Shown here: positions 23,028-32,351 of the stretch, piece after piece
Position numbering within the stretch: position 1 is the first letter of the stretch
Layout of the letters: every line of letters starts with the position of its first letter
NCBI RefSeq assembly: GCF_000523235.1
Contig: NZ_CP006850.1
Coordinates: 434,001 to 498,000, forward strand
Length of the DNA stretch: 64,000 nt
Direction of reading: 5' to 3'
Origin: Nocardia nova SH22a
GTDB lineage: Bacteria > Actinomycetota > Actinomycetes > Mycobacteriales > Mycobacteriaceae
Position numbers and translations under genes: made by a program
Notes under the pieces: model-generated
Databases searched by the model: none
Told to the model about the DNA's origin: nothing
Seen by the model: only the letters and a program-made list of their open reading frames with translations

Positions 23028-24490
23028 GGAGTCGCGCAGGGTGCGGCGCCCGAACTCGATTCGGTGAGTCCCGGCCGGGTCTCCGGCAGCGGGGACCACT
23101 GTCCGTCGGCACGGGTGTAGTTCCAGCGGGCCCCGTCCCGGACCAATCGCCGCAGGGCGTCGATCAGACGGTCCACATCGGCGACCGAGGTGCCCAGGCC
23201 GACGCTCGCGCGCACGGCCCCGTCCACATTCAGCCGCCGTAGCAGCGGATGTGCGCAGAACTTGCCGTCGCGCACGCCGATGCCGTATTCCGCCGACAGA
23301 TATGCCGCCACCCGGCCCGGCTCGAATCCGTCGATCGTGAAGGCGACGATGCCGACACTGTCGGCGCTGTCGTCGAAGATGCGCAGACTATGAAGTCCGG
23401 CAATGCTTTCCAGCCCGTCACGCAGTCGCTCGATCAGGTGGTGTTCGTGGTCGACCACGGCGTGGGCGTCCAATTCGGCCAGCGCCTCGCAGGCGGCCGC
23501 GACCGCCGCGGCGCCCAGCACATTCGGTGAACCCGCCTCGTGCCGCTGCGGTGCGCAGGCCCACCGGGCATCCTCGGTGGTCACAGCGGTCACCGCACCG
23601 CCACCAGCCAGATACGGCGGCGCCGCGTCCAGCCAGTCGCGACGGCCGACCAGCACTCCGGCGCCGAACGGGGCGTACAGCTTGTGGCCGGAGAAGGCCA
23701 GGTAGTCGATGCCGCCGGATTCCACCGCACAGCCCTGGAGGTCGATGCGGCGATGCGGGGCCAACTGGGCCGCGTCGACCAGGATGCGCGCGCCGCGGCG
23801 GTGCGCGATCGCGGTCAGTTCCGCCAGCGGCAGCACCTCACCGGTCACATTCGACGCGCCCGTAACGGCAAGCAGCGCAGCGGGTTCGGCGCACAGTTCG
23901 GCCTCGATCCGCCGCAGCGTCTCGGCGATGGTGCTCGCGGCACGCACCACCCGGCGGCCGCCGCGGGTCCACGGCAGGAAGTTCGCGTGATGTTCGATGT
24001 CGAGAACCACGGTGTCGCCGGGGACGCAGCAGGCCAGCAGATTCAGCGAATCGGTGGTGTTGCGGGTGAAGACGACGACCTGATCGTCGGCCGCGTTCAC
24101 CGCGCGGGCCACCGAATTCCGCGCGGCCTCATAGCAATCGGTGCTGACGCGGGAGGCGTATCCGGCGCCGCGATGCACGCTGGCGTAGAAGGGCAGCAGT
24201 TCGTTCACCCGGTCGGTGACCTGGGCGAGGGCGGGGGCGCTGGCGGCGTAGTCGAAGTTGGCGTAGGTGCGGAAACCGCCCTGCACCAACGGAACTCGCA
24301 GATCGCAGCCGGACACCCGGGCGATCGGCTCGCCGGTGCGGCAGGCGCGGGTCGCGTTGCTGTCGCATGCCGACGCGGAGCACGAGGTGCAGGTGCAGGT
24401 GGGGCTGGTGCAGGTGGATTCGTCGCAAATCTGTTCTGCGACAGCGATTTCGGCGGTAGCGACGACGGTTTTCGACACGACAGTGCTCAT
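23012..24490 (-). CDS. SufS-like cysteine desulfurase with Cys-rich N-terminal leader
   Basis: 492-residue class V aminotransferase-fold PLP enzyme. The PLP Lys is K270 in SGHKLYAPFGAG, with His168 and Asp239 as expected. GVRDGKFCAHPLLRRL matches the SufS/CsdA loop RxGHHCAxPLL, so Cys412 is the likely persulfide residue: group II cysteine desulfurase chemistry (Cys to Ala plus sulfane sulfur). The first 65 residues are an extra leader holding eight Cys (22, 27, 32, 34, 37, 42, 50, 62), unusual for the family. The ATG at 24490 follows AAGGGG. A SAM-IV riboswitch lies upstream, tying expression to methionine/SAM status. No suf genes are adjacent. Confidence 0.85.
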   Translation of the reverse strand: MSTVVSKTVVATAEIAVAEQICDESTCTSPTCTCTSCSASACDSNATRACRTGEPIARVSGCDLRVPLVQGGFRTYANFDYAASAPALAQVTDRVNELLPFYASVHRGAGYASRVSTDCYEAARNSVARAVNAADDQVVVFTRNTTDSLNLLACCVPGDTVVLDIEHHANFLPWTRGGRRVVRAASTIAETLRRIEAELCAEPAALLAVTGASNVTGEVLPLAELTAIAHRRGARILVDAAQLAPHRRIDLQGCAVESGGIDYLAFSGHKLYAPFGAGVLVGRRDWLDAAPPYLAGGGAVTAVTTEDARWACAPQRHEAGSPNVLGAAAVAAACEALAELDAHAVVDHEHHLIERLRDGLESIAGLHSLRIFDDSADSVGIVAFTIDGFEPGRVAAYLSAEYGIGVRDGKFCAHPLLRRLNVDGAVRASVGLGTSVADVDRLIDALRRLVRDGARWNYTRADGQWSPLPETRPGLTESSSGAAPCATPQGTR

Positions 24491-24511
24491 CGGGACAATC
24501 CCCTTGTTCAG

Positions 24512-24542
24512 GGACTCCGGATGTGGAGGATGAACGGAGTCC
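24512..24542 (-). promoter_or_regulatory. Hairpin between riboswitch and desulfurase start
   Basis: On the minus strand GGACTCCG pairs with CGGAGTCC around a 15-base pyrimidine-rich loop, 22 bases before the ATG. A second tiny pairing GGGGA-TTG-TCCC covers the ribosome site. Together they could form the expression platform of the SAM-IV element. Mechanism inferred. Confidence 0.5.
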
Positions 24543-24544
24543 GC

Positions 24545-24653
24545 GCTTGCCGTGCTCGGTCGAGCAACGGCCAGGTCGTCACCCGGAGCACCCCACCGCG
24601 GAGGAGGGTTGCCGACCAGCGAGCCGGGGCTTGATGCTGGCACTCATGACCTG
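24545..24653 (-). ncRNA. SAM-IV riboswitch
   Basis: The minus-strand RNA reads CAGGTCATGAGTGCCAGC, then AAGCCCCGGC, GCTGGTCGGCAACCCTCC, CGCGGTGGGGTGCTCCGGG and TGACGACCTGG. It matches the actinobacterial SAM-IV consensus nearly throughout, including the P1 pair CAGGTC/GACCTG. The 3' hairpin GCTCGACCGAGC typical of the class is also present. SAM binding would turn off the downstream desulfurase, as known for other SAM-IV elements. Confidence 0.92.
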
Positions 24654-24748
24654 AACCGAGATTGGCAGACGGCGCGGCGGGTTGTCAAGCGCCGACTCGG
24701 ATCGGTATGTGCGGCAAGGCGGAAGAAAACCGCGAAACCAGTTGTGTC

Positions 24749-25300
24749 TCAGTCCAATCCGGCGGGGCGGTGATAGGTCCCGTTGTAGTACAGCAGCGGG
24801 TTGCGCATCGGTTCGTCCGAGGTGTCGTCGTGCACCCGGGTCACCAGGCCGACCACCAGGGTGTGATCGCCGATGGGGATCAGCCGATCCACCGTCGCCC
24901 GCACCCAGATCGGCGTGCCGTGCAGGACCGGCTCACCGGTGTCGAGCGTCGACCACTGCTCCGGATCGGTGAACCGATGCTCGGCCGCCCGCGAAAACCG
25001 TTGTGCCAGATGCTGTTGATGTTCGCCGAGGAAGTGGACGACCACCGATTCGGCCTCTGACATCGCGTCGATGGACGAGGACGTGTGCGCGATGTTGAAC
25101 GAGATGAGTGGCGGATCCAGGGACAGCGAGGCGAAGGAGGTGGCGGTGAAACCCACCGGGCGATCCGGCCGGGAGAGGGTGACGATTGTCACTCCGGCCG
25201 GATAGTGCCGCATCGCGGATCGATACTGTGCCGCGGTGATGCCGTCGTGTCCGGGACCGAGATCGGCGACCTCGGCATCGGGTCGCTGGGAACTGCTCAC
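24749..25300 (-). CDS. Flavin reductase family protein
   Basis: 183-residue FMN-binding split-barrel protein: [20 protein letters not shown] and [15 protein letters not shown] are the classical flavin reductase (HpaC/ActVB-like) signatures. It probably supplies reduced flavin to a two-component monooxygenase, none of which is adjacent. It is divergent from the enoyl-CoA hydratase gene. Its 3' end precedes the SAM-IV element on the same strand, so read-through is possible. Confidence 0.9.
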   Translation of the reverse strand: MSSSQRPDAEVADLGPGHDGITAAQYRSAMRHYPAGVTIVTLSRPDRPVGFTATSFASLSLDPPLISFNIAHTSSSIDAMSEAESVVVHFLGEHQQHLAQRFSRAAEHRFTDPEQWSTLDTGEPVLHGTPIWVRATVDRLIPIGDHTLVVGLVTRVHDDTSDEPMRNPLLYYNGTYHRPAGLD

Positions 25301-25383
25301 GGTTCCAACCTACGTCCTGTTCCCCGCCACATATTCCGGACCGCTGTCTCGGACGCCGCGAACTGCCCCGATACGCTGTAAGA

Positions 25384-26205
25384 ATGACTGATTGGAAGGC
25401 TTTCGACGTCGAGCGCACCGGTGCTGTCGCACGGGTGACGCTGACCGGGCCCGGTAAGGGCAATGCGATGGGACCGGATTTCTGGAGCGAACTGCCGCGG
25501 ATCTTCGCCGAACTGGACGCGGACGCCGAGATCCGGGCGATCGTGCTCACCGGATCGGGAAAGCACTTCTCCTACGGTCTCGACCTGCCCGCGATGAGCC
25601 CGACCTTCGGTCCGCTGCTGGGTGAGAAGGCCCTGGCCGCCCCGCGCACCGATTTCCTGTACGAGATCCGGCGCATGCAGGATTCGGTGACCGCGGTCGC
25701 CGACTGCCGCAAACCCGTCATCGCGGCGGTGTCCGGGTGGTGCGTGGGCGGTGGTCTCGATCTGATCGCCGCCGCCGATATCCGGCTGGCCAGCGCCGAG
25801 GCGAGTTTCAGCCTGCGCGAGGCGAAGGTCGCGATCGTGGCCGATATCGGTTCGCTGCACCGGCTTCCGGGCATCATCGGTGAGGGGCATCTGCGCGAGC
25901 TGGCCTACACCGGCAAGGACATCGACGCCGCGCGGGCCGAGAAGATCGGCCTGATCAACGACGTCTATCCGGATCAGGAGGCGGTGCTGGCCGCCGCGCA
26001 CGCGCTGGCCGAGGAGATCGCGGCCAATCCGCCGCTGGTCGTGCAGGGCATCAAGGACGTCCTCGACCAGCCGAAGGCGGGCAAGATCGCCGACGGGCTG
26101 CGCTACGTCTCGGCGTGGAACGCGGCGTTCCTGCCCTCGGAAGATCTCACCGAAGCGATTCAGGCGGTCTTCGAGAAGCGCAGCCCGGTCTTCCGCGGTA
26201 AGTAG
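25384..26205 (+). CDS. Enoyl-CoA hydratase/isomerase family (crotonase)
   Basis: 273-residue crotonase-fold protein. The oxyanion-hole segments IVLTGSGKHFSYGLDL and KPVIAAVSGWCVGGGLDLIAAADIRLAS are intact. An acidic residue set at EAKVAIVADIGSLHRLP resembles dienoyl-CoA isomerases (ECH1-like) more than plain hydratases; that subclass is a suggestion. It ends before a bidirectional terminator. Confidence 0.9.
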   Translation: MTDWKAFDVERTGAVARVTLTGPGKGNAMGPDFWSELPRIFAELDADAEIRAIVLTGSGKHFSYGLDLPAMSPTFGPLLGEKALAAPRTDFLYEIRRMQDSVTAVADCRKPVIAAVSGWCVGGGLDLIAAADIRLASAEASFSLREAKVAIVADIGSLHRLPGIIGEGHLRELAYTGKDIDAARAEKIGLINDVYPDQEAVLAAAHALAEEIAANPPLVVQGIKDVLDQPKAGKIADGLRYVSAWNAAFLPSEDLTEAIQAVFEKRSPVFRGK

Positions 26206-26214
26206 CGTTCGGGC

Positions 26215-26251
26215 GACGGCGCTCGCGAAGGCATCGCCCGCGAGCGCCGTC
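26215..26251. terminator. Bidirectional terminator between crotonase and ppa genes
   Basis: Perfect 13-bp stem GACGGCGCTCGCG/CGCGAGCGCCGTC with an 11-base loop between convergent stops. Confidence 0.85.
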
Positions 26252-26259
26252 GAACGGCG

Positions 26260-26751
26260 TCAGTGTCCGCCCTGCTCCTGCAGCCGCTTGTACGCCTCGT
26301 CGGCCAGGGTCTCGGCCTTGGCGCGGCCGTCCCAGCCGTCGACCTTGACCCACTTGCCGGGCTCGAGATCCTTGTAGTGCTCGAAGAAGTGCTCGATGGC
26401 CTTGCGCTCGAACTCCGGAATGTCGTTCACATCCTGGATGTGATCCCAGCGCTTGTCACCGGCCGGAACGGCCACGAGCTTCTCGTCGCCGCCCGCCTCG
26501 TCGCTCATCAGCAGGACGCCCACGGGACGGGCCTCGACGATCACACCGGGGAACACCGATTCGGGCAGCAGCACCAGGCAGTCCAGCGGATCGCCGTCGG
26601 AGCCGAGGGTGTTCTCGATGTAGCCGTAGTCGGCCGGGTAGACCATCGGGGTGTAGAGGTAGCGGTCCAGGCGAACCCGGCCGGTCTCGTGGTCGACCTC
26701 GTACTTGTTGCGCTGACCCTTGGGGATCTCGATGGTGACGTCGAACTCCAC
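26260..26751 (-). CDS. ppa: Inorganic pyrophosphatase
   Basis: 163-residue family I pyrophosphatase hydrolysing PPi to phosphate. The N-terminal [17 protein letters not shown], the metal-binding motif [10 protein letters not shown], and [16 protein letters not shown] with the mycobacterial-type C-terminus are all present. The start is GTG 26751 after GGAGATGAC; the upstream open frame has no support. It is divergent from dacB as in mycobacteria (Rv3628/Rv3627c). Confidence 0.97.
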   Translation of the reverse strand: MEFDVTIEIPKGQRNKYEVDHETGRVRLDRYLYTPMVYPADYGYIENTLGSDGDPLDCLVLLPESVFPGVIVEARPVGVLLMSDEAGGDEKLVAVPAGDKRWDHIQDVNDIPEFERKAIEHFFEHYKDLEPGKWVKVDGWDGRAKAETLADEAYKRLQEQGGH

Positions 26752-26898
26752 GTCATCTCCTTCGTCTGATGCGTATGCGCGCTGCGAGCCTGCCGACTCA
26801 CCAACACGTTCGGGGGAACCCCGGCGAGGTGAGGATAGTGTGGTCCGTGCGGCAGGGAGCGTCCGCCTCGCACGGGTCGATAGGGAGACAGCTGTCAC

Positions 26899-28383
26899 GT
26901 GGTAGGTCGTGGTAAGCAGAACATCGGTGGGCTGGCCTCTCGTCGGCGCCGCAACATGTGGATCGCGGTGCTGGTAGCCACCGTTGTGGCCGTCGTCGTG
27001 GTCGCGGCCGTCCTGGTGACGGTCCGGCCGTGGACCGAGGAGTTCCGGCACGGTGGTTTGACGGTGGCCGCACCGCCCGCGCCCGTGAAGCCGTTCCCGC
27101 AGCTGACCCCCGCGGCGCCGGATGCGCCCGAGGCGAGTCCGCAGGGGCTGGCCAAGGCGCTGGCCCAGGTCGCTACGAGCCCGGATCTGGGGAGCTTCGC
27201 CGGATCGGTCTCCGATCCCGATACCCGGACCACGCTGTGGAGTGCCGATCCGGACAAGCCGATGATCCCGGCCTCCACGCTCAAGGTCATGACCACCGCC
27301 GCCGCCCTGCTCGTGCTGCCCGCCGATCATCGGCTCACCACCCGGGTGGTGGCCGGATCGGCGCCGGGCGAGGTGGTCCTCGTCGGCGCGGGTGATCCGA
27401 CGCTGACCGCACAGGCCGACGGGAAGGGCTACTACCCGGACGGTCCGAAGCTGTCGGATCTGGTGTCCCAGATTCGCGCCAGCGGACATCCGGTCGACTC
27501 GGTGGTGGTCGACACCTCGCTGTATTCGGGCCCCGCCTGGCCGTCGGGCTGGGATCCGGTCGATATCGCGGGCGGTTCGTGGGCCCCGATCGAACCGGTG
27601 ATGATCGACGGCGGGCGGCTGGATCCGCTGGTCGAGTATTCGCCGCGGTCGGCGACACCGGCATTGGACGCGGGCCGTCGCCTGGCGCTGGAACTCGGCG
27701 CCGATCCGGCGAAGGTGCGGCTCGGCAAAGCCCCCGCCGGCGCCGCCGAGCTGGCCCACGTGGACTCCGCCAAGCTGCGGGATCGTCTGCGCGACATGAT
27801 GATTCACTCCGACGACGTCCTCGCCGAGGCGATCGGCCGGGAGATCGCCGGGGTGACCGGCGGGGAGCAGTCCTTCGCCGGCGCCGCCGCGGCCACACTC
27901 ACCGCACTGCGCGCCGCGGGCTTCGACACCACCGGGGTCACCCAGATCGACAACAGCGGCCTGTCCACCGACGACCGGGTGCCGGCCCGGCTGCTCGACC
28001 GGATCCTGGCCGAGGCCGCCGCCTCCGACGCGGCGCCGGACACGAAGACATCGGGAACCACGGGAGCGCCGGTGGTCGAGACCGGTGACAGCAGCGCCGC
28101 TCCCTCGCCGCTGGCGCCACTGCTGGACTACCTCCCGGTCGCGGGCGGTTCCGGATCACTAGCCGAGCGGTTCACCGACGGTGGTCCGCAGCGGGCGGGC
28201 GCGGGCTGGGTGCGGGCCAAGACCGGAACTCTCTCGGTCTCGAGCGCGTTGGCTGGATATGTGTTGGATCGCGACGGCCGGGTCGTCACCTTCGCGCTGA
28301 TGTCGAACGACCGGCCGCCAGAGGCCAGCCGTCCGGCCTTGGACGCCGTCGCCACCGCACTCCGTAACTGTGGCTGCTCCTGA
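26899..28383 (+). CDS. dacB: D-alanyl-D-alanine carboxypeptidase/endopeptidase (PBP4 type)
   Basis: 494-residue class C penicillin-binding protein, Rv3627c type, GTG start. A basic cytoplasmic start and a membrane helix at about 20-42 anchor it, followed by a Pro/Ala-rich linker. The active-site SxxK is Ser126-Thr-Leu-Lys129 and KTG is 441-443. The second motif reads Ser304-Asp305-Asp306 where PBP4 enzymes normally have SxN. A Ser/Thr-rich insert (about 375-405) precedes the last motif. Acts on cell-wall peptides outside the membrane. Confidence 0.92.
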   Translation: MVGRGKQNIGGLASRRRRNMWIAVLVATVVAVVVVAAVLVTVRPWTEEFRHGGLTVAAPPAPVKPFPQLTPAAPDAPEASPQGLAKALAQVATSPDLGSFAGSVSDPDTRTTLWSADPDKPMIPASTLKVMTTAAALLVLPADHRLTTRVVAGSAPGEVVLVGAGDPTLTAQADGKGYYPDGPKLSDLVSQIRASGHPVDSVVVDTSLYSGPAWPSGWDPVDIAGGSWAPIEPVMIDGGRLDPLVEYSPRSATPALDAGRRLALELGADPAKVRLGKAPAGAAELAHVDSAKLRDRLRDMMIHSDDVLAEAIGREIAGVTGGEQSFAGAAAATLTALRAAGFDTTGVTQIDNSGLSTDDRVPARLLDRILAEAAASDAAPDTKTSGTTGAPVVETGDSSAAPSPLAPLLDYLPVAGGSGSLAERFTDGGPQRAGAGWVRAKTGTLSVSSALAGYVLDRDGRVVTFALMSNDRPPEASRPALDAVATALRNCGCS

Positions 28384-28396
28384 CGGGTGGTACGAG

Positions 28397-29485
28397 ATGA
28401 CCGGAATCGATGACACCTCCGCCGCGACGGAGGACACACCCGCGAAGCGATCGATCCTGGCGGGCTCGGTGGACTGGGCGCTGGCGGCGCGCACGGGCAG
28501 TGCCGTCGTCCCGTCCGGGCCCCGGACCACCCGGTATTCCGCCGAGCAGGTGGTGCGGGAACTCGCGGAGGCGTCCATCCGGGCCGAGGGGCCGGTTCGC
28601 GAGGTGAGCCTGCTCGCCGACGATCGTCCCGTGCCCGCCGCCACCATCGTCGATCGGCCCGGCTGGATTCGCGCCGCCGCCGCATCGATGTCCGAGCTCA
28701 CCGGCGTCACCGACGCCGAACGCGGCCGCTTCACCGGAAAACCGGCGGGTGTGCAGGCGGGCGCCATGCTGGCATTCCTGTCGACGGCGATTCTCGGCCA
28801 ATACGATCCGTTCACCGGACCCGACGGCACCCTGTTGCTGGTGGCGCCCAACATCATGGCCGTGGAACGCGCACTGGGGGTGTCGCCCAGTGATTTCCGG
28901 CTGTGGGTCTGCCTGCACGAGGTGACCCACCGGGTGCAGTTCTCCTCGGCGCCCTGGCTGGCCGACTACATGAAGAGCAATGTGGACACCCTCGGCGCGG
29001 TCGGTGACGAACCGTTCAACGAGGTGCTCACCAGACTGCTCGAGGAGGTCCGCCGCCGCCGCGACAACGCGGGCAGCGACGATCCGGCCGATCGCGGTGT
29101 GCTGGGCCTGCTGCGCGCCACCCAGCCGCCGCCGCAGCGCGAGGCACTGGATCGGCTGCTGATGCTCGGCACACTGCTCGAAGGCCACGCCGACCACGTC
29201 ATGGACGCCGTCGGCCCGGCCGTGATTCCCACGGTGAGCCAGATCCGCGAGGCCTTCGATCAGCGCCGCCGCCGTCCGGCCAATCCCATCCAGCGACTGC
29301 TGCGCGCCCTGCTCGGTGTCGATGCCAAAGTCGCCCAGTACGTGCGCGGGAAGGCGTTCGTGGACGAGGTGGTGGGCAAGGTCGGGATGGCGCGGTTCAA
29401 CACGGTCTGGACCGATGCGGAGACGCTGCCGCGCACCGACGAGATCAGCACGCCGCAACGGTGGATCGATCGAGTTCTGGAGTGA
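28397..29485 (+). CDS. Zinc-dependent metalloprotease (DUF2342/F420-biosynthesis-associated family)
   Basis: 362-residue protein of the actinobacterial family with the zincin motif HEVTHRVQF (HExxH at about 174-178) and a later EGHADHVMD that supplies a third ligand. I use ATG 28397 behind GGGTGG rather than GTG 28370, which overlaps dacB and lacks a ribosome site. Its substrate is unknown. Matches Rv3626c; it couples to tilS by a GTGA overlap. Confidence 0.85.
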   Translation: MTGIDDTSAATEDTPAKRSILAGSVDWALAARTGSAVVPSGPRTTRYSAEQVVRELAEASIRAEGPVREVSLLADDRPVPAATIVDRPGWIRAAAASMSELTGVTDAERGRFTGKPAGVQAGAMLAFLSTAILGQYDPFTGPDGTLLLVAPNIMAVERALGVSPSDFRLWVCLHEVTHRVQFSSAPWLADYMKSNVDTLGAVGDEPFNEVLTRLLEEVRRRRDNAGSDDPADRGVLGLLRATQPPPQREALDRLLMLGTLLEGHADHVMDAVGPAVIPTVSQIREAFDQRRRRPANPIQRLLRALLGVDAKVAQYVRGKAFVDEVVGKVGMARFNTVWTDAETLPRTDEISTPQRWIDRVLE

Positions 29486-30495
29486 ATCCGCCCGGCGACG
29501 CCCGTGCGAGACCGTCGGACCCGGGTGCCGTGCGGCTTCCGGAGACCGCGGCCGTCCTGGCCGTGCGGCACGCGGTACGCGACTGGCTCGCGCGGCACCG
29601 CCCGTCCGAGCCGGTGGCGGTCGCGCTGTCCGGCGGTGCGGATTCGCTGGCGCTCACCGCGGCCACGGTGGTGGAGGCGCCCGCGGTCGATGCCCTGATC
29701 ATCGATCACGGGCTGCAACCGGATTCGGCCGAGGTCGCGGCCGAAGCGTCGGCCGCGGCTCTGCGGCTGGGCTGCCGGTCGGCCCGCGTCCGCCGGGTGA
29801 CGGTGACCGGTCCGGGCGGTCCTGAGGCCGCCGCGCGGCAGGCGCGGTACCGGGCCTTGGACGAACTGCGTGACGGGCTGCCGGTGCTGATCGCGCACAC
29901 CCTCGACGATCAGGCCGAAACCGTGCTGCTGGGCCTGGCCCGCGGCTCCGGGCAGCGCTCACTGCAGGGGATGGCGGCCTTCGATGATCCGTGGGGGCGT
30001 CCGCTGCTGGGCATCCGGCGCGAGACCACCCGGCAGCTGTGCCGGGATCTCGGATTGCGAGCGCACGAGGATCCGCACAACAGCGCCCCGGAATTCACCC
30101 GGGTCCGGTTGCGCACGGAGGTCCTGCCGCTGCTCGAGGATGTCCTGGGCGGGGGCGTGGCATCGGCACTGGCCCGGACCGCCGCGCAACTGCGCGCCGA
30201 CGGTGAGGTACTCGATTCGATAGCCGATGAGTTGCTGTCGCGGGCGCGCGATGGTTCGGCGGTGTCGGTCGAGATACTCGCCACGGCGCCCGGTGCGATC
30301 CGGCGGCGCGCTCTCCGATCCTGGCTTCTCGAAGGTGGCGCAAAAGCGTTGACGGACAAGCATTTACGAGCGGTCGAGACATTGATCACCGACTGGCGCG
30401 GCCAGGGCGGGGTCGCGGTCGGCGGCGGAATGCCGGGGACAAGGTTGGTTGCCAGGCGCGAACATGGCAGGCTGACACTGGCGTTCGCACGATAA
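29482..30495 (+). CDS. tilS: tRNA(Ile)-lysidine synthetase
   Basis: 337-residue PP-loop ATPase that modifies C34 of tRNA-Ile(CAU) so that it reads AUA. The PP-loop SGGADS is at about 50-55, and HTLDDQAETVLLGLARGSG is conserved. I use GTG 29482, which overlaps the previous stop; the frame also opens at 29461. Matches Rv3625c and is followed closely by hpt. Confidence 0.95.
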   Translation: MNPPGDARARPSDPGAVRLPETAAVLAVRHAVRDWLARHRPSEPVAVALSGGADSLALTAATVVEAPAVDALIIDHGLQPDSAEVAAEASAAALRLGCRSARVRRVTVTGPGGPEAAARQARYRALDELRDGLPVLIAHTLDDQAETVLLGLARGSGQRSLQGMAAFDDPWGRPLLGIRRETTRQLCRDLGLRAHEDPHNSAPEFTRVRLRTEVLPLLEDVLGGGVASALARTAAQLRADGEVLDSIADELLSRARDGSAVSVEILATAPGAIRRRALRSWLLEGGAKALTDKHLRAVETLITDWRGQGGVAVGGGMPGTRLVARREHGRLTLAFAR

Positions 30496-30519
30496 CGACC
30501 CGAAGGGAAGCCAGCGCAC

Positions 30520-31074
30520 GTGTACGGGGATGACATAGCGTCGGTGCTGATCACCGAGGAGCAGATTCAAGCCAAGGTCGACGAGCTGGCAGAACTGATC
30601 GCCAAGCGATATCCCCCCGACGCACCCGAGGGAGATCTGCTGCTGGTCGGAGTGCTCAAGGGCGCGATCTTCTTCATGACCGATCTGGCGCGGGCCTTGC
30701 CCATTCCGACGCAGATGGAGTTCATGGCCGTCTCGTCCTACGGGTCGTCGACCTCGTCCTCCGGTGTGGTGCGGATCCTGAAGGATCTGGACAAGGACAT
30801 CGCCGGGCGCAATGTGCTGATCGTCGAGGACATCATCGATTCCGGGCTGACCCTGTCGTGGCTGATGCGCAATCTGTCCAGCCGCAATCCCGCCTCCCTC
30901 GAGGTGGTGACGCTGCTGCGCAAGCCCGATGCGCTGCGCACCCAGCTCGAGGTGGCGAATGTGGGCTTCGACATTCCGAACGAATTCGTGGTCGGCTACG
31001 GCCTCGACTACGCCGAGCGGTATCGCGACCTGCCCTATATCGGCACGCTGAATCCGCGCGTCTACAGCGCCTGA
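30520..31074 (+). CDS. hpt: Hypoxanthine-guanine phosphoribosyltransferase
   Basis: 184-residue purine salvage enzyme. The PRPP-binding loop [14 protein letters not shown] (about 99-112) and the pyrophosphate loop GVLKGA are intact; the C-terminal [14 protein letters not shown] matches. GTG start after AAGGGAAG. It forms an operon with tilS. Matches Rv3624c. Confidence 0.97.
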   Translation: MYGDDIASVLITEEQIQAKVDELAELIAKRYPPDAPEGDLLLVGVLKGAIFFMTDLARALPIPTQMEFMAVSSYGSSTSSSGVVRILKDLDKDIAGRNVLIVEDIIDSGLTLSWLMRNLSSRNPASLEVVTLLRKPDALRTQLEVANVGFDIPNEFVVGYGLDYAERYRDLPYIGTLNPRVYSA

Positions 31075-31451
31075 ACTGGGCGTACGCCCGAGAACGTGAC
31101 CGAATCTCGCCATAGTGTGGCGAATGTCACTGTTTGAACATGTTCCCTGCGCAATCGCTATCGATGGATGTTGCTGACCGACCGATATAGATGCGCGTGT
31201 CATGTTTCCGTGTGGTCGCGCGGTGTGTCGAAGGTTGTAGTCGCAGGTCACTGCCCGCCTACCGGGCCGGTTTCGGGGGAATCGGCGGTTGTCGGAAGGT
31301 TCGCTGGGAAGTGGCCGAGGCGATTGCGCTGCACTTATGACGAACATCTATGCTGTCAGTAACAAACCGTTTGGCTGTTTATGACCCTCTATTCAAACTC
31401 GAAGGTCTGAAGCGGCTGGATTTCCAAGACCGATTCTGATAGCAAGGTGCT
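31075..31451 (+). other. Intergenic region between hpt and LysR gene
   Basis: About 375 bases with no credible gene. GGGCGTACGCCC lies at 31079-31090, just after hpt, and may weakly terminate. The last 80 bases have lower GC and include TATTCAAACTCG and GATTCTGATAGCAAGG before the LysR start, where the regulator's own binding site would be expected. Confidence 0.5.
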
Positions 31452-32348
31452 ATGGACCCGCATTTGCGCGACCTGCGGTACTTCGTCGCCGTCGCTGAGG
31501 AACTGCACTTCACCAACGCCGCCCAGCGGCTGCACATCGCTCAGCCCACCCTCTCGCGGCAGATCCGCCAGCTCGAGCGGCAACTCGATGTGGTCCTGTT
31601 CGATCGCAATCAGCGCAGTGTCGCGCTGACCGTGGCCGGTAAGGAACTGCTCGAGGGCGCCCGCCGAATTCTGGAGCTGTGGGAGGTCACCAATGTGGCC
31701 CTGCAGGAAGCCGGCGAGGTGCTGCGGATAGGCATCCCGAGCTCGATCGGGCGCGGCCTGATCGCCGAGTTGGAGAGCGCCAGCGGACATCGCCTGGCCC
31801 TGCACTCGGCCTCGTGGACCGATCCCTCCAGCGGACTCGCCGGCCGGCAGGCCGATCTGGCGCTGATGTGGTTGCCGGTTCCCGACTCCGGCCGCTACCG
31901 CTGGCAGGTGCTGCGCACCGAACCGCGCTGGATTCTGCTGCCGGAGAACCACCGGCTCGCCGATCAGGACAGCATCGAATTCGCCGATCTGATCGACGAG
32001 CCGTTCATCGCGATGCCGTCCGAGGCCGGTGCGGCACGTGACTTCTGGCTCGGCGGCGATGCCCGCAACGGCCGTCAGGCCAAGATCGGCGGGGAGGCCG
32101 CCACGGCGGAGGAGCGGCTGGAGGCCGTCAGCCTCGGCCTGGGCGTGTGCCTGCTGGCCGAGAACAATGTGCCGATGTACCGGTGGCCGGGACTGACCGC
32201 GCGGCCGGTGTCGGGCCTCGCGCCGTGTGAACTCGCCATGGTGTGGCGGGCCGACGACGATCGGCCGACCATTCTCGATTTCGCCAATCGCGTTGTCGCC
32301 GGAGGTTTCTCGGTTCTCGAAGACGATCGGCAGCCGACCGGCAGTTGA
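31452..32348 (+). CDS. LysR family transcriptional regulator
   Basis: 298 residues. The N-terminal winged helix-turn-helix starts DLRYFVAVAEELHFTNAAQR, with LHIAQPTLSRQIRQLE as the recognition region; a periplasmic-binding-like effector domain follows. It converges on the amidase gene with only three bases between the stops, so its usual divergent target is not visible; the upstream 377-base gap ends at hpt. Confidence 0.92.
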   Translation: MDPHLRDLRYFVAVAEELHFTNAAQRLHIAQPTLSRQIRQLERQLDVVLFDRNQRSVALTVAGKELLEGARRILELWEVTNVALQEAGEVLRIGIPSSIGRGLIAELESASGHRLALHSASWTDPSSGLAGRQADLALMWLPVPDSGRYRWQVLRTEPRWILLPENHRLADQDSIEFADLIDEPFIAMPSEAGAARDFWLGGDARNGRQAKIGGEAATAEERLEAVSLGLGVCLLAENNVPMYRWPGLTARPVSGLAPCELAMVWRADDDRPTILDFANRVVAGGFSVLEDDRQPTGS

Positions 32349-32351
32349 CTG

